Of a stretch of DNA of 60,000 nucleotides, positions 22,401 through 31,499 are shown one piece after another. The number at the start of each line of letters is the position of its first letter. Position 1 is the stretch's first letter. A program made the position numbers and the translations under genes. This stretch comes from Liolophura sinensis (Eukaryota; Mollusca; Polyplacophora; Chitonida; Chitonidae): NCBI RefSeq assembly GCF_032854445.1, contig NC_088301.1, forward strand, positions 17,074,018 through 17,134,017. The letters are read 5' to 3'. Under the pieces are notes generated by a model. That model saw nothing but the letters and a program-made list of their open reading frames with translations. It had not been told where the DNA came from and made no database searches.

Positions 22401-25400
22401 ACAAAACGAATTAATCAAAGTGATATCCGTAAATATTTCTTATTTATGTTCGTATATCGAAAGGTGTATAGAGCCTGTATGTCATTTCCTTCTGTATCTA
22501 TCTGTTGACAGATTTATTGATCAAGGTAGCGAGGAGCAATGTTGTTCAGTTCAAAATTCAGAACGTTAATTCGAAGCAAACAATATTTCTTTGCATAAAA
22601 CAGTTTTAGCCGATCGCTTAAAGCCTTGCTTGTCGGCATATCTGCAATGAAATTTTTAATATCTGCCCCTCCCTCCCCCCCCCCACCACCACAAAGAAAA
22701 CATTGAAAAGAAAAGATGCGATGAATCAACTTAAACACATATGTTATGTAGGACGATAACAGAATTCCATACGTGTTGTAGCATAAACGAGCAGTAAAAA
22801 AAAAAACAATCACTTACCGTGGACGATAGGAAGATCAGAAGCAGATCTGCAGTGCAAAAGGAGATGTATTTTTTTTGCAATGGTTTTGATTTGTCAAAGG
22901 AAGCAAAGACGTTGTGCGATTTTTTTCTGTGCTCAAGTCCTTTTTTCTTGAACTGAGCCTTCTCACGTCATTCATACAGGTTCCTCCTAAATTGCCAACA
23001 ATTTATTTATCTGATTGGTGTTTTACGCCGTGCTGAAGAATATTTCACTTACATGACGGCGACTAGCATTATGGTGGGAGGAAAGCGAACAGAAGCCCGG
23101 GGAACTCCCGACCATCTGCAGGTTGCTGGTAGACCTTCTCTTGTACGGCAAATGAGAAAGCTCGATCTGAACTTACAGCGACTGCACTGGTGAGAGATTC
23201 TTGGATTATTTGCGCCGAATTGGCACACTAATCACGGAAGCCTCAATTACCAGCACAGATGATAGATTTATTCATAGACGTAGCAACCTTTTAGGTACAA
23301 TATTTCATTCATGTATTTAGCTGATGTCAAGACACTGGTCTCGATAGTTTTACCTTCCATATTGGTAAGACAAGGTTGCATTTAGTACATAAACAGGGAG
23401 ACATCCTTTTAACATAATTGTATCTAATGGCAAACATCAATTTAAGTCTTTCTAATGATGCTTGGACAGTCTAATGAAATTGGGACATGCGCTATTTAAT
23501 GCGGTTGTAGCAGCGGCCTAATCGCAGCGACTTGTTCTGTTTGCATTGCATATATCGAAGAGTCAATTTGGCAAATCGCATCGTGTGTACGCGGGCAAAT
23601 AGTTTAAGTGCAGCTAAATACTGCAGGTATTCACAGGGAGCGAACAGAAAATTGAACCGTCGTCTCCCGCTTTTAAGGTTAAGTTTCTGAGCGGCATGTA
23701 CATACAGTTACACATTAAGGATAAATGGAGAGAAAAGGCATCACACCTACCTTCCCATGCAATACAAAGCTCCACTGAAGTAGTTATAGTAATAATGATC
23801 CATCGTATGATAATACATGCTTTCATAACCATCCATGTCCGGCATCTGTAAAATAACAAATTAGCTAGGCATTCAGAAAATATCGGTAGCTCACCCCCTG
23901 ACTGAGCAGTTCGTATAAAAACTACATAATGTTCGGGTCCTGTGAAACGTTCAAATATTGATGTCTAAATCAAGTAGTATGATTGGACACCGTCATAGAC
24001 AGTTATTATTCTCTTATTAGATAGAGGCTAAGATCTTGCCATTAAATGACACTGTGGGAAGACCCTGCACAAATGTACCGTAGAGGTCCATATACTATGG
24101 GTGGCAACCAAACGTCGCCAATGAATGGCGGAGGAAATGAGCTACGAGAAAAAAAAAACTTCCTTGGTTTTTGATACTCCAGTCGCTATCGACGTTTGGC
24201 TATTTGTGTACTATGGGTAGACACACCAACCCTATAACTGGCCAAAAACTTTAAACTGGACACAGACAGCATCGGATCCCCGTCCCTCACAATAATGCTC
24301 CTTACTACGTATAGACATATGCTTAAAAGCAGGTTTCGTATGTCAACATCCGACTGCTCTAATCAGTACACTGGTTAACTCTGGTTTAAAATATCTAACG
24401 GTTGTTTAAAACAAAATAGCTTGCAATTCTGCTTACCATGACGCAAGCAGCATCTTCGTAGTTGCCGAAATAATGATCAAGCAAGACAGCCTTGACTCGC
24501 TGTGTTGTTTTGGGTGCAATGACAAAATCTGTGTCCATCTCGTAATAGCTTTCGAAATATCCGTAGTCGTTGTAGCAGACCAGCGTCAGGTATTGGTGCT
24601 CAATGTCTAGGTTGTTTGTGAACTCTAAGGTAAGAAAGCCCTCTTCATCCATTTGACAGGTTGTGCTGGCTGATAACCCAAAGCAAAACAATTAAGTACA
24701 TTTCCAAACTCCCAACCTTTCAAGTGCGCACTTTTAACGTAAAAACAGCATGCATTTACCAAGAAGTTATCTTACTTACCTACGAATCTGGTCTCTAGAC
24801 CGGGTCTGCAAAGACAGAAAAAAATAACTTGTCCAATGATTTGAACTACAATGCGATTTACGCCATCAATATATGTTAATAAATGTATCATATACAAATA
24901 CTTAAACAAGTTTTGCTTTAGTGGTTCCTTATTCAACACTTACTGAGCGTTAAACTGTTGAAGTCTGGGCAACTGATCGATTAAAATATATCATGAAGGC
25001 AAATCCTACAGACATATTCAATAATGTCCAAATTAATTAAATTTCCTTCATAAAAACCAGAAGTGTGGAAAACTGCACGACAGAACTTGTGCCCACGGAC
25101 GAAAAGACACGTCAAAAGAATCACTTACAATGTAGAACAGTAGACATTGTTCCACTGTGGGTGGGAGGAGTCGTTAAACCAGGTGTAAATAGGTATTCCA
25201 TATGTGTCCATGGCATTCTGTAAGCAACAAGAGAGTGATACTGAGTGTAGTTAGATTTCAACAGAAACACACCAGTGGGGAAACAATCCAAACTCAAACA
25301 GCCTGGCATTCTACCTACTTAAAACAACAAAACCACTGATTTCAGTACCAACACAAGTTCTCACAAATAATCATCGCACACATTGTCAGTCAAATAGGTG

Positions 25401-28400
25401 GAGGGCATTGCTGAGATATAAGATTTGCTTCCCTTTATAGAGAGCTAGTGAACCCAATTACTAAATAGTGCTAAAATGTAAAAATTAGCACAGAACAAGG
25501 TTCTTGCTCGATATGGGGACCGTGTCTCAAAGACGACTCAAGTCAGTCTTCAATACCAACTACAGGAGGTGGCCATAAAAAAATACAGAGACGACGGGCC
25601 ACAGACGCCCTGGTAAGCTTTGTTTTTTGATGGCAAATTGTTATGCACTTTTCGATAACCAGGTACAGAAAATGAACCAGATACGTATTCGTGGGCATAA
25701 AGCAGGACGTTGGTAGACTTGCGACCTTAAGCAACTTGGTCCAGCTCGACGCAGTCGACCTACGCTTAACACTCATGTCGAAAAGTTTGACAAACCTTCC
25801 GACCGTGAACGGCCAGCGGAGTCTGGTCAGATTCAGTTTTAGTGGAGCTGTGAGCAGATATTTAACATCACCTATGACGTCACATGTCACCTGTTCATGA
25901 TGTTGATGCACATGTATACAGTGCATTGGTGTAATTCATATAAAGACTTTACAATGAGCTAATTGTCCGCCTCGTCACTTCACTCGGTGGTCGCCATTTT
26001 CATACTGTGACTCATACACGTGATGCACCAAGTGGTGCGTGACGTGATGCATCACTAAGAGCAACGTTACAAACTTGATGCCAGGATGTGTAAATCGATG
26101 GACTGCGTGCATCTGGATGCTTGAGTCACAGAAAAGTAGAGCTGGTTCAACTCAGTCAGCAGTTGTCTGTGATCACAAGCGCGCGTAGATCGACTAAAAC
26201 CAGCGTCCGATCCTATATTCCGAACTAAAACCCAGTTGATCTACACCCGGCATGGAGGTTTTGTAGAGTTTTCTGTTTGCAAAGCTCCAGTTCATGTCGA
26301 AAAACTAGGTCGCTGATAAGTTACACTCGTCGGAAATATTTAGGACGTGCTTTGAAAGACGAAGTTAAGAAACTTTGAAAAACCGCCCCCAGACGTCAAA
26401 CTTACGGTTCGTCACTATTACTTTATGATTCTGATAGAAGTATATTGAAATTCAATAAAGTCGTTTAATATAGAGAAATGTAATCACAACCATACAGATA
26501 CAAACACGCCTTGGAAAATATGTTTGAAGACAAGCTAGGGCGTTAAAATGACACAATCTGGCCTCTAAAGAATATTATTCAATTTGATATAAATTTATTT
26601 TTTTTATCTTTTATGCCGTAGGCCTATTCACGAAGTTTTATTTACGTATGGTGGCGGCCAAGTGTGTGGATAGTGCAAACCTGATTGTCCATTGTAAACC
26701 AGAATGGCCACTGTAAACGGGAGTGGCCATTGTAAACCAGGGACATTTGCCATGTATATCTACAAGTGTAACCTCTGATTTAGTTATTCAGTTATTTTTT
26801 TCGTTCGGTGTTTTACGCCGTACTCAAGAATTGTACCTACGTACACAACGGCGGCCAGCATTATGGTGACAGAAAACCAGACAGAGCCCACGTGAAACCC
26901 ACTATCATACAAAGGTTGCTGGTAGGCCTTCCAACGTACGGCTGGAGAGGAAACCACCATGACCTAGCAACCCCATTGGCGAAAGGCTCCTGGGTCAATG
27001 TGCCCTCTGATTAATGGTAATCAGGTTTAGACTGATCCCTCTCTAAATTTTTGTTCTGGTGTATCATTGAGGCTTGACCACAAGGAGTGGAGTGGACTAA
27101 GTTCATATCTTTGCCCGATGTATTGCAATACTGCTAGGGTTCAAAATGACATAGTTGGAGATGGCAGAAGTACCACCGAGAAAGCTCTGCATGGAAACTG
27201 AACATGGACAGTTGCTCGCTGCTGTTGTTTGTAGAGGCTGACCGGTCTTACGGAAAACCGAATCGACCTACGATTGTTGCGCTGATAAACAAGTATTTGA
27301 AAACTGGACCGAAAAATGTGGTTAGTTACTAGAAATTGTGTAAATATTGCGTCATAAAGGTCACTGCTTTTCAAAATATTCTGAATATTTCATGTAAAAA
27401 GTCTGTTTGAAAAGCAAAAAATGGGAATTGTACTTTGAGATATTGCATGGTATATTTCTGGGTAAGTGTATATTGTGAGTAACTCGTAATGAGTTTAGGT
27501 TTGTCATGCAAGAATATGATTAGTCAATGCATTTTTTTCCTCGACATCCCTAGACAAAACGGTAGGCTGTGAAAGCCGCAGCCACCAAGATTTGATTTTC
27601 GACAGACAAGAGTTTGAAGACGACTAGTTGTACTGATTTGATCCCAATCGCTGGTGTCTATACAATTTCGTGATTGAATTTGGTTCACTACCATGAGTCT
27701 CGTTATCTTTTTTCGCGTAAACACGAGGGATTGCCACACAGCGCAACAGCCCGTATGGGCTAAACTGGGTCATGCACTGAGCACACAATTAACATTAAAA
27801 AAAAAGATATTGAATGTTAAAACATTAAAACTACCGTCATTTTTGAGTAAAACAAATATTTATACAAAAACTAAGGATCGCTCACCTTCAGTACGCACAC
27901 TCCATCTTCAGGGTTGTCTACGCTGAACGGAAAGGCCGCCGGGAAGGACTGCGTTGTCCCTGGGGCTACCGCCAGTACCGGTGTGGTGTTGTCGCATACA
28001 AGAGCAAAATACATCATCTCGTCTGAGTGGTTCTCGACGTGCAATGTCGGAATGCAAGCAGGATCGCTAACGCACGTGTGCTCCCCTGAAAAAAAGATTT
28101 CAAATGATCAAGGGTTTTAGAACGTCAATATACGCAATTCACGACAGACAGAATAATGCGCACAATGTCAATGTCAAGAGGCTTGGGGTTGACAATCAAA
28201 AGCATTTTACATATTTTTGTCTTAAATTACTGAAGCAGTCCATAAAATAGAGTTGAGTTAAAAAACAATAACATCACCAAAAGGGTTATAACTATAAAAA
28301 GAAAATAAGCAAAGAGACTCAACACATTTTGGTGGTAACTTTAGCATTTTACTGACGACCACAATGACGGCCATAAAAGGTGTTAAAATACTGTCAGTTG

Positions 28401-29605
28401 AAGCACCTTCTAACAGCAGGTATGACCCAGAATTGTGAGAGGCCTACATGAGCTGGACTTGAACTCACAACGACCGCACTGGCGAGAGGATCCTGTAGCT
28501 TTACATGTAGCTCATGGTGGGCATAATGGGTCAGTAGAAGAGTATTAAACCGGGTACTTACAGGGAACGTCCTGGGCCAAGCCATAGGAAATCTATAAGA
28601 AAAACAATATGCGGATAAACTTTTAATTCAAGTTAAAATTTAATTTGTGCTTGGATACATATTTTTAAATTCAAAACACTCCATGAACACTCGTTGAAGG
28701 GAAGTTATCCACCCCACGCCAAGTAGCCAGGCACACTTAAAAAAATGCCAGTTAATTTTTGGTAGGTCTGACAGAAAATATGTCATTGCATCAGGCACGA
28801 TAAGTTCGCAGGGATTATCAACTAACACTTCTCGCTAGTTTTGCTCTATATTCCAAGTAATTACAATATAATTTCACCAAATATAAACCTCGTTGGTGCA
28901 GGTGTTACTGTACAAAAATCGATAAAATTCATAACACTCAACAGTAAAACTTGAATATACATTTTTGGCCCAAAAATCTTCGCCGTATCATGGCCTCTCT
29001 AAAACACATCAAATTATAGAGTACGTCGAATAATTATCAAAACTGTCACTTGAGTATCAAAGTGTAGGCCTTTACCGCGGTTGTTTACGGTGCATCCTGA
29101 TTGACTGGAGTTAAGACAAGAGGCGTAGGTGTTGATCAGTCCACCGAATCATGCTACTGAACCTTACTACGGACGTGTTGTGCATAATGCAAGTAGGGAC
29201 TGGATGCTGCTCTTCATGCTGCTCTCATTCGGATAACAATCCAGAAGACCCGTATGTTACTTTATCACTTGATTAAGGGAAAATACACGATGTCTTATTA
29301 CCTTGTGATCGGTTTCGAATTTTTTTACCGGTGTTATTGGAAATTTCCAGTGGATTTTCCCTCCCACTTTTTGTGAATACAACGACGCCATGAACACCGA
29401 ATCTCCGATTACTTCGAAGACAACAGCATAGGAAACATATTTCAATAAAGACAAGTCAGCTCTATTGTTAAATTCAGTTGATCGAGCGTCATGATTTTGC
29501 TTAATCTTCATTTTTCTATTGTTAAAATATTCAATTACAAAAACTGCAGAATTTTTCGATTATACTTACGATCAGTAACGAGTTTAACGCTTGGAGCAGG
29601 AACAT
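15313..29605 (-). CDS. ZP-domain secreted protein with two extra ZP-N-like repeats (multi-exon gene, 3' end not found)
   Basis: This is a spliced gene of at least 13 exons, each described below. All recognised exons have acceptor AG and donor GT, and their phases join without a stop. The product starts with a signal peptide (MFLLQALNSLLIISYGLAQ). Two similar cassettes of about 100-120 residues follow, then a ZP module: ZP-N with four cysteines, then ZP-C with the typical FNAFKL...WFHCRFTVC block. ZP modules polymerise extracellular filaments such as egg coats. Extra ZP-N repeats in front of the module are known from vitelline-envelope proteins such as abalone VERL and vertebrate ZP2. The cassettes and the module's own ZP-N share intron phases 1-0, 0-2, 2-1, so I infer that they arose by exon-cassette duplication. 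A furin site, membrane anchor and stop codon were not located below 15313. An egg-coat role is inference; cuticle or mucus proteins also carry ZP modules. Confidence 0.82.
15529..15723. repeat. Foldback MITE-like element, family M3
   Basis: The arms are about 55 bp: the left starts 'cagccctctaaa' and ends 'aaaacagcagtgccct'; the right starts 'agggcactgctgtttt' and ends 'tatagagggctg'. The inner 16 bp pair perfectly. A partial copy is at 25321-25457. It sits in a ZP-gene intron, just upstream of exon 13. Confidence 0.75.
16015..16072 (-). CDS. ZP gene exon 12 (tentative): middle of ZP-C
   Basis: This 58-nt segment encodes DSDAPSHTPYLNYEDDGI and joins exon 11 (phase 1) to exon 13 (phase 2) exactly, giving ...YLNYEDDGI-S-CGDG. 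That fits the 'yplIxxGC' stretch of ZP-C. The acceptor (gtccag) is acceptable. The donor is AG|gtcatt, which is weak. No other phase-compatible candidate was seen between 15470 and 19277. The usual ZP-C cysteine that precedes this stretch is not present. Confidence 0.5.
16150..16275 (-). repeat. SINE family A, 3' half
   Basis: 'acgccgtactcaagaatatt' to 'accgggcagagcccggatga'. Lies in the ZP-gene intron upstream of exon 12. Confidence 0.85.
16389..16423. repeat. Poly(A) tract
   Basis: About 34 consecutive A, possibly the tail of a degraded retroelement on the plus strand. Confidence 0.8.
16612..16715 (-). repeat. SINE family A, diverged
   Basis: 'aacgccatgctcaagaatgt', 'ttcacttatacgacgacag' and a weakly matching body. 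Confidence 0.6.
17050..17906 (+). pseudogene. Penelope-like reverse transcriptase, broken
   Basis: The palm-proximal block RTYEQLHGLPMGSPLSPLIS (17421-17480) is followed by EIYTTEFENKAL. The next block should carry the catalytic YVDD. Here the bases after 'tggtttcgtaag' read WFRKVGGH, so both aspartates are lost and the frame shifts soon after. Frame 17652-17906 carries the downstream thumb-like region IPFLDLLVSKRND then SVCRKPTHSDQYVNY. There are multiple stops and frame changes. Confidence 0.82.
18175..18512 (+). pseudogene. GIY-YIG endonuclease domain of the Penelope-like element, broken
   Basis: SVYSINCDCQRQYIGETGRP then LNIRIAEHK shows the GIY-YIG pattern (VYSINC...YIGETGR...R-x-x-EH-K) with a cysteine pair, as in endonuclease-positive Penelope elements. 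The frame breaks after about residue 35, and a later frame ends EYHLPSAYNDLIRL before a stop. This domain nicks target DNA for target-primed insertion. Confidence 0.83.
19278..19429 (-). CDS. ZP gene exon 11: start of ZP-C
   Basis: The exon encodes FIAPNEEQRMFGGATAGTFD, then LRVLDVLGRQVTTGQISIGR and KIRLKASDSTG, in phase 2 to 1. The strand 'FDLRVLD' followed by 'I-x-x-G-x-x-I/L-x-L' is the normal opening of ZP-C, where family members have 'vGdplyl'. The acceptor is 'tgtaaag' and the donor gtgagt. Confidence 0.82.
19695..19849 (-). CDS. ZP gene exon 10: ZP-N second part with C4
   Basis: The exon encodes RKFNSNTYTIDVEVGWGEED, then VFLYQKVHTLSCSYDAHGD and SVELIADW, in phase 0 to 2. Y-T-I-x-V and the C-x-Y strand (SCSYD) are typical of the end of ZP-N. 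The acceptor is 'tcctgcag' and the donor gtaggt. Confidence 0.87.
20545..20588 (-). repeat. SINE family A, 3' end fragment
   Basis: 'aattggtgttttacgccgta' then 'ctcaagaatattcca'. Ends abruptly in the ZP-gene intron after exon 9. Confidence 0.8.
20699..20880 (-). CDS. ZP gene exon 9: ZP-N, first part
   Basis: The exon encodes VIPHCPPTASGIPTLELRAD, then GLARCRNGD, VTYSITGTFYQ and KDCQFY, in phase 1 to 0. It provides cysteines C1, C2 and C3 of the ZP-N half. C3 sits a few residues before a phase-0 intron, just as in exons 3 and 6. The acceptor is 'gtttgcag' and the donor gtaagc. Confidence 0.85.
21005..21150. repeat. MITE-like element, family M2 copy 2 (partial)
   Basis: 'ttaattttaaca' then 'tccgagtgatgctaaaatgt', the same start as the copy at 21640. 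The 3' part pairs with the M2 body in reverse (taatagaatc...attgaattaa). Confidence 0.5.
21640..21835. repeat. MITE-like element, family M2 copy 3
   Basis: The left end 'aacaaagtctgttgtccgag' and 'tgatgctagaatgtatt' is the reverse complement of the right end 'aatacattctagtatcact' and 'gcgactttgtt' with few mismatches. About 190 bp and non-coding. Confidence 0.7.
22030..22110 (-). repeat. SINE family D, 3' end
   Basis: 'cgagtgattatggcttaatg' then 'cacttcagcaatattgcagc'. This resembles the SINE end common in abalone-type mollusc genomes. Confidence 0.55.
22818..22846 (-). CDS. ZP gene exon 8: micro-exon linker of second cassette
   Basis: This 29-nt exon encodes the end of a codon, then SASDLPIVH, then one base (phase 2 to 1). 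It parallels exon 5 in size and phase. The acceptor is 'gcactgcag' and the donor gtaagt. It leads directly into the ZP module. Confidence 0.72.
23002..23246 (-). repeat. SINE family A, near full length
   Basis: Runs from 'atctgattggtgttttacgc' through 'ctgcaggttgctggtagacc' to a decayed tRNA-like head 'cagcgactgcactggtgag'. Lies in the intron after ZP exon 7. Confidence 0.85.
23751..23845 (-). CDS. ZP gene exon 7: second ZP-N-like cassette, exon B
   Basis: The exon encodes MPDMDGYESMYYHTMDHYYY then FSGALYCMG, in phase 0 to 2. It is rich in tyrosine, methionine and histidine, unlike its partner exon 4, although both end in (V/L)YC. This suggests rapid divergence of the loop before the last cysteine. 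The acceptor is 'ttttacag' and the donor gtaggt. Confidence 0.8.
24437..24669 (-). CDS. ZP gene exon 6: second ZP-N-like cassette, exon A
   Basis: The exon encodes ASTTCQMDEEGFLTLEFTNN, then YLTLVCYNDYG, FVIAPKTTQ and DAACVM, in phase 1 to 0. It is the clearest repeat of exon 3: cysteine positions, LVCxN and APxTTQ are all kept. It carries a longer acidic and tyrosine-rich insert (ESYYEMDTD). The acceptor is 'gttatcag' and the donor gtaagc. Confidence 0.85.
24780..24805 (-). CDS. ZP gene exon 5: micro-exon linker of first cassette
   Basis: This 26-nt micro-exon encodes LPGLETRFV plus one base, in phase 2 to 1. It is supported by its strict phase fit between exons 4 and 6, its T-rich acceptor 'ctttgcag' and its gtaagt donor. 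It has the same position and phase as the 29-nt exon 8. It may form the linker between ZP-N-like domains. Confidence 0.72.
25129..25217 (-). CDS. ZP gene exon 4: first ZP-N-like cassette, exon B
   Basis: The exon encodes NAMDTYGIPIYTWFNDSSHP then QWNNVYCS, in phase 0 to 2. It is the counterpart of exon 7 (MPDMDGYESMYYHTMD... LYC) and of exon 10 in the ZP module, each ending in a strand that carries the fourth ZP-N cysteine. The acceptor is 'gcttacag' and the donor gtaagt. Confidence 0.8.
25321..25457. repeat. MITE-like family M3, partial copy
   Basis: 'aaaccactgatttcagtacc' and 'gagggcattgctgaga', then 'tatagagagctagtgaaccc', match the middle and right arm of the element at 15529-15723. The left arm is gone. 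Confidence 0.6.
25460..26785. other. Intron 3 of the ZP gene, nothing firm
   Basis: Open frames at 25543-25926 (minus) and 25691-25900 (plus) overlap and lack motifs. An imperfect palindrome around 26015-26040 (cacgtgatgcacc/ggtgcgtgacgtg) is visible. Confidence 0.45.
26790..27004 (-). repeat. SINE family A, near full length, diverged
   Basis: 'ttttacgccgtactcaagaa' to 'ggctggagaggaaaccacca' and 'aggctcctgggtcaatgtgc'. Box B region mutated. Confidence 0.82.
27886..28085 (-). CDS. ZP gene exon 3: first ZP-N-like cassette, exon A
   Basis: The exon encodes WEHTCVSDPACIPTLHVEN..., then ALVCDN, VAPGTTQ and DGVCVLK, in phase 1 to 0. It aligns with exon 6 over the pattern C-x-x-L-x-(V/F)-x-N, LVCxN, APxTTQ and CV(L/M) at the exon end. 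The four cysteines here plus the one in exon 4 include the four positions expected of a ZP-N fold. The acceptor has a T-rich tract and the donor is gtgagc. Confidence 0.83.
28440..28530 (-). repeat. SINE family A, tRNA-like head only
   Basis: 'tgagctggacttgaactcac' and 'cgaccgcactggcgagagg'. Lies directly beside ZP exon 2, within 35 bp of its donor. Confidence 0.7.
28562..28592 (-). CDS. ZP gene exon 2: end of signal peptide
   Basis: This 31-nt exon encodes ISYGLAQDVP plus one base of the next codon (phase 0 to 1). The acceptor is 'cttatag' and the donor gtaagt. Joined to exon 1 it completes a hydrophobic leader with likely cleavage near GLA-Q. A SINE tRNA remnant lies just inside the following intron. 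Confidence 0.7.
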
Positions 29606-29606
29606 G
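29570..29606 (-). CDS. ZP gene exon 1: start codon and first half of signal peptide
   Basis: ATG lies at 29605-29603 and gives MFLLQALNSLLI. The exon ends in phase 0 at a consensus donor (gtaagt). The base before ATG follows a 'ccag', so this may be an internal exon with an upstream 5'UTR exon, or the true first exon. Another frame reads HVPAPSVKLVTD, but it runs into a stop in exon 3. The signal-peptide frame is therefore preferred. Confidence 0.7.
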
Positions 29607-29609
29607 CTG

Positions 29610-31320
29610 GAAAACAACAAAATATGAAATATAACAGGTGAACCAGATACATCAAATGTAGTGATTACCAGAGACTAAGTTCATACACTAATACAAACCT
29701 AAGCCCATTAAGTTAAGTTTATTCGTACAAAAGTACATATGGAGGCAATTAGTCAAGGGTGTAAATTATCTGGCATTAGATTTACCACTTCCAAAACGCC
29801 CGATTATAATAAGCCTACATGTATTTTGATTTTCTTCTTGCAGTGGTTTTAAAATTCTGTACTTTGTATACACTAAGGGTATCCTGATGTGGCATTGGTC
29901 AGAAAATGTCTTTATTTGACTAACTTTGTCCCTATCTGACACAGCACAGCAACCAACCCATCCTCACAATCCTCAGAATACATAGACTGTACGGACCATA
30001 TGATAATTTTCCACCAATTAAATCCTCTAATTATATGCCACTATCTTGTAAAACAATGAAATGGACAAGAACGTAGAGAACTTCCTAAATTGTAAACTTA
30101 TGGACACAAAACAAGCCTTGTACATCCCTCTAAGGCACCCTACCCACACTTGGTTAAAAATGGTGTCAAATTAATAATCCAAAGTCCACGGTTTATGTTG
30201 GTTACATTTTTTAGCTGCTTTATGATACATAATATTATTTTTCAAAAAGCACACGATAGTATATACGAGAAATACAGAGAGATGTGCATGTTTTCAAACA
30301 TAATTAGTTTAATCTTAATTATTGGTGGTTTTATATATGTGCTGAATACATTAACTGTCTGATCACATTTAATTGGAACCTTTTACTGCTGGGCTATGTT
30401 TTTGGCATAAACAGAGATATGGTCGACAATAAATTTGCCAATATCTGACATCCGGAGATTTTTAACTCCCGAACAAAAAGGGGCTGTCTATGAGACACCA
30501 GAGGCGCGGCATTTGTAGATTCACCCGCTCTTAGGGTCTCTGGTTCCCAGTTGGTGAATACAGTCTTGTGGGTGGACTGGACAATATGCCCAGTATGTAC
30601 TCTGCCTGGACTAAACTCAAATACATAAATGAAACTTAGGAAAGTCTCTAAGTCTCGTGAACATATTTTTATATTCCTTTATGCAAACTAGATGAGTACG
30701 AGGCGTTGATTGTGATATTGGGCACGTGCAACTTTTGTGTGGTCAGATCTTTAATCCCTGTAGAGTTGACGCTAGATTTGAAGGATGAGCCATTACGGAG
30801 CTGTTCAAAGAGCTTTCCATGGCGGGGAAGTATTATAATAAGCCTACCAGTGAGAAAGAGTTATTCAATTAAATAACTGAGTAAAAGACCCGACGTCAGT
30901 TTAAAAGTGAAATTACCCGGACCAGTTAACAGAGGCTTGGAAAAAGTCTATATTCAGAGCTAATTTGTGACGAGCAATATGCACAGCATTTATAACTTCT
31001 TTTCCTCCTCATGAACGCTGGTCACGGCTCTTATATACGTGAATGCGTCCTAATTTCTTACTATATATACCCTTTTAGATCCTTGATGGTTTGGGTTAAA
31101 TAGTGTATTGGAAATTAAGCTTGGAATTACTGGCATGGAATTATTGACTTGTAATGTGCTTGATGGCTGGCGGGCTGTTTTTCCGCTTAGAATTAACGTA
31201 TTTGGGAGGACTTGTACATACCTGTGAGAGAACTGAACACAACTGGCAAATAACAAAAAAAGACACAACCCAGGTGCCTTCCCCCGATGAAGGCCTTACA
31301 TGTAACTGACCTCCAAGCTT
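29610..31320. other. Upstream region of the ZP gene, nothing firm
   Basis: No TATA box or start site can be fixed. A small plus-strand frame at 30150-30362 (70 aa) has two hydrophobic segments (FMLVTFFSCFMIH and IISLILIIGGFIYVL) but is AT-rich and has no homologue I recognise. Confidence 0.4.
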
Positions 31321-31322
31321 AC

Positions 31323-31389
31323 GTCTTGGTTTTATAACTGGAGTGGCTGTTACGAGCGATTCTTTGTGTAACGCGTCGTGAAAATTTTC
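31323..31389 (-). CDS. Possible exon upstream of the ZP gene
   Basis: The segment is bounded by 'ttcttgcag' and a gtaagc donor and reads ENFHDALHKESLVTATPVIK. It could be a 5' exon of the ZP gene transcript (then untranslated, because the ZP start codon lies in the next exon) or part of another gene. Only splice-site shape and openness support it. Confidence 0.22.
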
Positions 31390-31499
31390 CTGCAAGAATG
31401 GTGTGTATGAGATGGCACGCCAATGTGTAAAGAAGTAAAAACAAGGATGCCAATGTATAACCAGGGCATAAAAACAAACATAGCAAGTATCAATCATCA

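Noticed and set aside
25543-25926. 127-codon minus-strand frame in a ZP-gene intron
   Set aside because: No motif, and overlapping frames are open on the other strand; probably a GC-richer stretch by chance.
30150-30362. 70-codon frame with two hydrophobic segments
   Set aside because: AT-rich DNA easily gives hydrophobic frames, and there is no promoter, splice or homology support.
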